Position numbers and translations under genes: made by a program. A stretch of DNA of 43,179 nt from positions 1 to 43,179 of the forward strand of contig NZ_PPHF01000114.1 in the NCBI RefSeq assembly GCF_002904335.1, written 5' to 3'. Under the pieces are notes generated by a model. That model did no database searches. It was given only the letters and a program-made list of their open reading frames with translations, and was not told the origin of the DNA. The stretch's first letter is position 1, and the number at the start of each line of letters is the position of its first letter. This document shows positions 41,127 through 43,179 of this stretch, one piece after another. The stretch is from Amycolatopsis sp. CA-126428. GTDB taxonomy: Bacteria > Actinomycetota > Actinomycetes > Mycobacteriales > Pseudonocardiaceae.

Positions 41127-42158
41127 GTGCTGACCCGCGTCCGGAAACCCGCCGACGGGCCGCCGCGCAAGTCCGGGCGCCGGCTCGACCTCCGGCGCTG
41201 GATCAGCCCGGTGGTGCTCGTCGCCGCCTGGCAGGTCGCCAGTGCGACCGGCGTCCTGCCGCCCGACAAGCTCAGCTCGCCGTGGACGGTCCTGCGGGCC
41301 GGCGCCGAGGTCGCCCGCAGCGGCGAGCTCGGGACTGCCTTTGCGGTCTCCCTCGGCCGCGTCGGCGCCGGCTTCGCCCTCGGCGCCGCCGTCGGGCTCG
41401 TGCTCGGCGTCCTTTCCGGGCTGTCCCGCTGGGGCGAGGCGCTCGCCGACCCGCCGGTGCAGATGTTGCGGACGCTGCCCTTCCTCGGCCTGGTCCCGTT
41501 GTTCATCCTCTGGTTCGGGATCGGCGAAGAGACCAAGATCGCGCTGGTCGCGCTCGGCGTGGCGTTCCCGCTCTACCTCAACGTCCATTCGGGAATCCGC
41601 AGCGCCGACCCGGACCTCGTCGACGCCTCGCGCGCGCTCGGCTTCACCCGCGCGGAACGACTCTGGCACGTCGTGCTCCCGGGCGCGCTGCCACAGGCAC
41701 TCGTCGGGCTGCGGCAGTCGCTCGGCATCGCCTGGCTGGCCCTGATCGTCGCGAGACGGTCAACGCCGACGCCGGCGTCGGCTACGTCGTCAACAACGCG
41801 CGGGAGCTCCTGCGCACCGACGTCGACGGTCACGTCGTGGTGGACGGCACCGTTTCCGTCGCCTTCCGGCAACCCTGGTTGCTCCCGTGGCGGAAGGTCT
41901 GGCGCAATGTCGTCCTCGGCTTGCGCCAGGACGGTGTCGCCAAGTCCCGCGACCGGGCGCTCGCCGACAAGGCGCTGGTTCGCGAACCGGGCTTGCTGCT
42001 GCTCGACGAGCCCTTCGGTGCCCTCGACGCTCTGACGCTGGCCGGTCGCGTCCCTGGTGCTCGAGCCGTGGGATCGTGCTCACCTGATCGTCGACACCGC
42101 CGTGGTGCCTGCGGGCGGATGCGTCGAGCTGATCCTCCGGCGCGTCACCGGGCTTTGA
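41127..42158 (+). pseudogene. Collapsed ssuC-ssuB copy
   Basis: Starts at GTG 41127 as a normal SsuC permease (VLVAAWQVASATGVLPPDKL, MLRTLPFLGLVPLFILWFGI, DPDLVDASRALGFTRAERLW). At about 41751 one base is lost: restoring it turns LIVARRSTP into LIVAETVNADAGVGYVVNNA. After LLRTDV the last two membrane segments are missing and the frame joins SsuB pieces: FRQPWLLPWRKVWRNVVLGL (Q-loop region) and then KALVREPGLLLLDEPFGALD (Walker B), without Walker A or the LSGGQ signature. A last frame change leads to a tail ending at 42156-42158. No substrate-binding protein gene is associated. Its intact counterpart is at 32752-35230. Confidence 0.85.
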
Positions 42159-42984
42159 CGGCGTGCACCGCTTCGGCGACCGTGAGCAGGGTGGCGACCG
42201 GGTCGTCGCCGAGGGGGTAGATGCCGATGTGGTCGGCGCCGGCGTCGCGGTGGGCCAGGAGCTTCGTCGCGACGGTGGCCGGGTCGCCGTGGGCGACGAG
42301 AGCGTCGATGAGGCGGTCGCTGCCGGCATCGGACAGGTCGTCGTCGGTGTAGCCGAGCCGTCGGAGGTTGTTCGCGTAGTTGGTGACGCCCAGCGCCATT
42401 CCGGGCGGTGCGGACCGGGCCACCGCGCGAGCCCGTTCGGCGTCCGGCTCGAGGAGGGCGAACTGCCCGGGCAGCAGGAGCTTGCCCGGGCCGAGGATCG
42501 AACGTGCCCGCCGGGTGTGGTCGGGGGTGACCATGCCGGGGATGGTGCCGGCGGTGCGGTCGCGGGCCAGGCGCAGCATTCTCGGCCCGAGCGCGGCGAC
42601 CACCGTCCGGTCGGCCGGGACGCCACCGGCGGCGAGCATGTCCAAATAGGACACAAGCGTGTCGTACGGCGAAGTGTACTCTGCGTGGACCTCGCGGTGT
42701 CCGATGCCGACGCCGAGCAGGAACCGGCCGGGATGCCTGGCTTCGATCCGGTGGTAGGAGGCGGTGACGGTGTCCGCATCGGCGGTCCAGGCGTTCACGA
42801 CGCTCGTGCCGACGACCAGCCGGGTGGTCGCGTCGAGGAGCCGCTCGGGGAGGGCGAGGTCGGCGGGAGGTGAGGCGTCCAGCCAGAGGGTGCCGTAGCC
42901 GGCTCGCTCGGCCTCCGCCGCGCTCTCCGGGGTGACTTCGTGCTCGCGCAGGTGGGCGCCGAGCAGCCCGAGATCAATGCTCAT
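42145..42984 (-). CDS. LLM-class F420-dependent oxidoreductase
   Basis: A 279-residue LLM protein of the short F420-dependent group: LGLLGAHLREHEVTPESAAE, YGTLWLDASPPADLALPERL, TTRLVVGTSVVNAWTADADT, HPGRFLLGVGIGHREVHAEY, and HRDAGADHIGIYPLG at the end. ATG 42984 is where the first barrel strand begins; the longer open frame to 43056 lacks a ribosome site. The 3' end overlaps the 3' end of the ssuCB remnant. It is divergent from a LysR gene that is now truncated, which may have been its regulator. Confidence 0.87.
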   Translation of the reverse strand: MSIDLGLLGAHLREHEVTPESAAEAERAGYGTLWLDASPPADLALPERLLDATTRLVVGTSVVNAWTADADTVTASYHRIEARHPGRFLLGVGIGHREVHAEYTSPYDTLVSYLDMLAAGGVPADRTVVAALGPRMLRLARDRTAGTIPGMVTPDHTRRARSILGPGKLLLPGQFALLEPDAERARAVARSAPPGMALGVTNYANNLRRLGYTDDDLSDAGSDRLIDALVAHGDPATVATKLLAHRDAGADHIGIYPLGDDPVATLLTVAEAVHAVKAR

Positions 42985-43074
42985 GCCCTGACTCCAGCAC
43001 GACGGCCCACGGCGAACGAGGGCTGAAGCGGCTGCGCAGCGATAACCTGATGGCATCGTCGCAGGGGAGGGCCG

Positions 43075-43167
43075 GTGGAACTACGGGCGTTGCGGTACTT
43101 CGTCACGGTAGCTACGACTCTTCTAGTGCACACTGGCTGTCATGGGACCTTCACAGCCACTCCGTGA
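43075..43167 (+). pseudogene. LysR-family regulator, 5' fragment
   Basis: GTG 43075 with GGGGAGGG upstream begins MELRALRYFVTVA, the standard LysR N terminus. Then the family pattern (EELHFGRAAERL) is lost and the frame gives TTLLVHTGCHGTFTATP and a stop. The break at about 43110-43115 coincides with a drop in GC, so the gene was probably interrupted by an insertion. LysR genes are about 300 codons. Confidence 0.7.
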
Positions 43168-43179
43168 GCGGGGCCGGAC
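43110..43179 (+). mobile_element. Possible left end of an insertion element
   Basis: Sequence after the LysR break is AT-richer and unlike a LysR gene. An ATG at 43142 opens a frame (MGPSQPLRERGR...) that runs off the window and could be a transposase start. No terminal repeat or target duplication can be verified because the other end is outside. Confidence 0.35.

Overview
The window is very high-GC DNA with GTG starts, 4-nt stop/start overlaps, many F420/LLM-type flavoenzymes, ANTAR regulators and SigB-type promoters. This points to a filamentous actinomycete, most likely Pseudonocardiaceae (Amycolatopsis-like). The taxon is my inference from gene content, not from a search. No rRNA, tRNA or CRISPR array was seen.

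Layout. (1) 62-5129: a MarR regulator faces a four-gene minus-strand operon (DHA2-type MFS efflux pump, hemerythrin-domain protein, NDH-2/FSP1-like oxidoreductase, PHBH-fold aromatic monooxygenase). This looks like a xenobiotic or antibiotic modification and export unit. (2) 5126-13722: a tightly overlapping minus-strand operon for a dipeptide/opine-type ABC importer (substrate-binding lipoprotein, two permeases, fused double ATPase) followed by a flavin monooxygenase, a small PPOX flavoprotein, a mercaptopyruvate-type sulfurtransferase and an F420-type LLM oxidoreductase, with a divergent TetR. (3) 13969-15133: a decayed alpha/beta-hydrolase gene and unassigned remnants. (4) 15134-25431: a stress-signalling island with four STAS domains, one intact anti-sigma-type ATPase and a remnant of a second, two GAF/ANTAR proteins, two CheB-type methylesterases with zinc ribbons, a CheR-PAS-coiled-coil-PAS protein and an orphan ectoine hydroxylase (ectD). 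Four genes here have SigB-like (GTTN-N14-16-GGGTA) promoters upstream. (5) 25760-27168: an esterase pseudogene fused by deletion to the first 43 codons of a nitroreductase, and a TetR gene; a perfect 15-bp-arm palindrome carries the start codons of both divergent genes. (6) 27173-42158: an organosulfur/sulfonate scavenging region. It has a nine-gene coupled operon (two substrate-binding proteins, permease, ATPase, AprA-like flavoprotein, AprB-like ferredoxin, SsuD-like monooxygenase, BisC-type molybdoenzyme, flavin reductase), a five-gene operon with an Rrf2 regulator, a DszC/SfnB-like acyl-CoA-dehydrogenase-fold enzyme and a collapsed second ssuCB copy. A shared CCAAATGG-type motif lies in all three of its intergenic regions. 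(7) 42145-43179: another LLM oxidoreductase and a LysR gene cut after about 13 codons by foreign-looking sequence, probably an insertion element running off the window.

How it works together (inference). Two importers feed sulfur- or nitrogen-containing organics to reduced-flavin monooxygenases; flavin reductase, F420-type enzymes, sulfurtransferase and the ferredoxin/flavoprotein pair handle electrons and released sulfur. The middle island looks like a stress-sensing network controlled by a SigB-type factor, with compatible-solute hydroxylation as a possible output. The window also carries many broken genes: four single-nucleotide frameshifts in otherwise readable genes, at least three internal deletions and two truncated 5' gene ends. 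This means either active local decay or, for the single-base cases, sequencing error.
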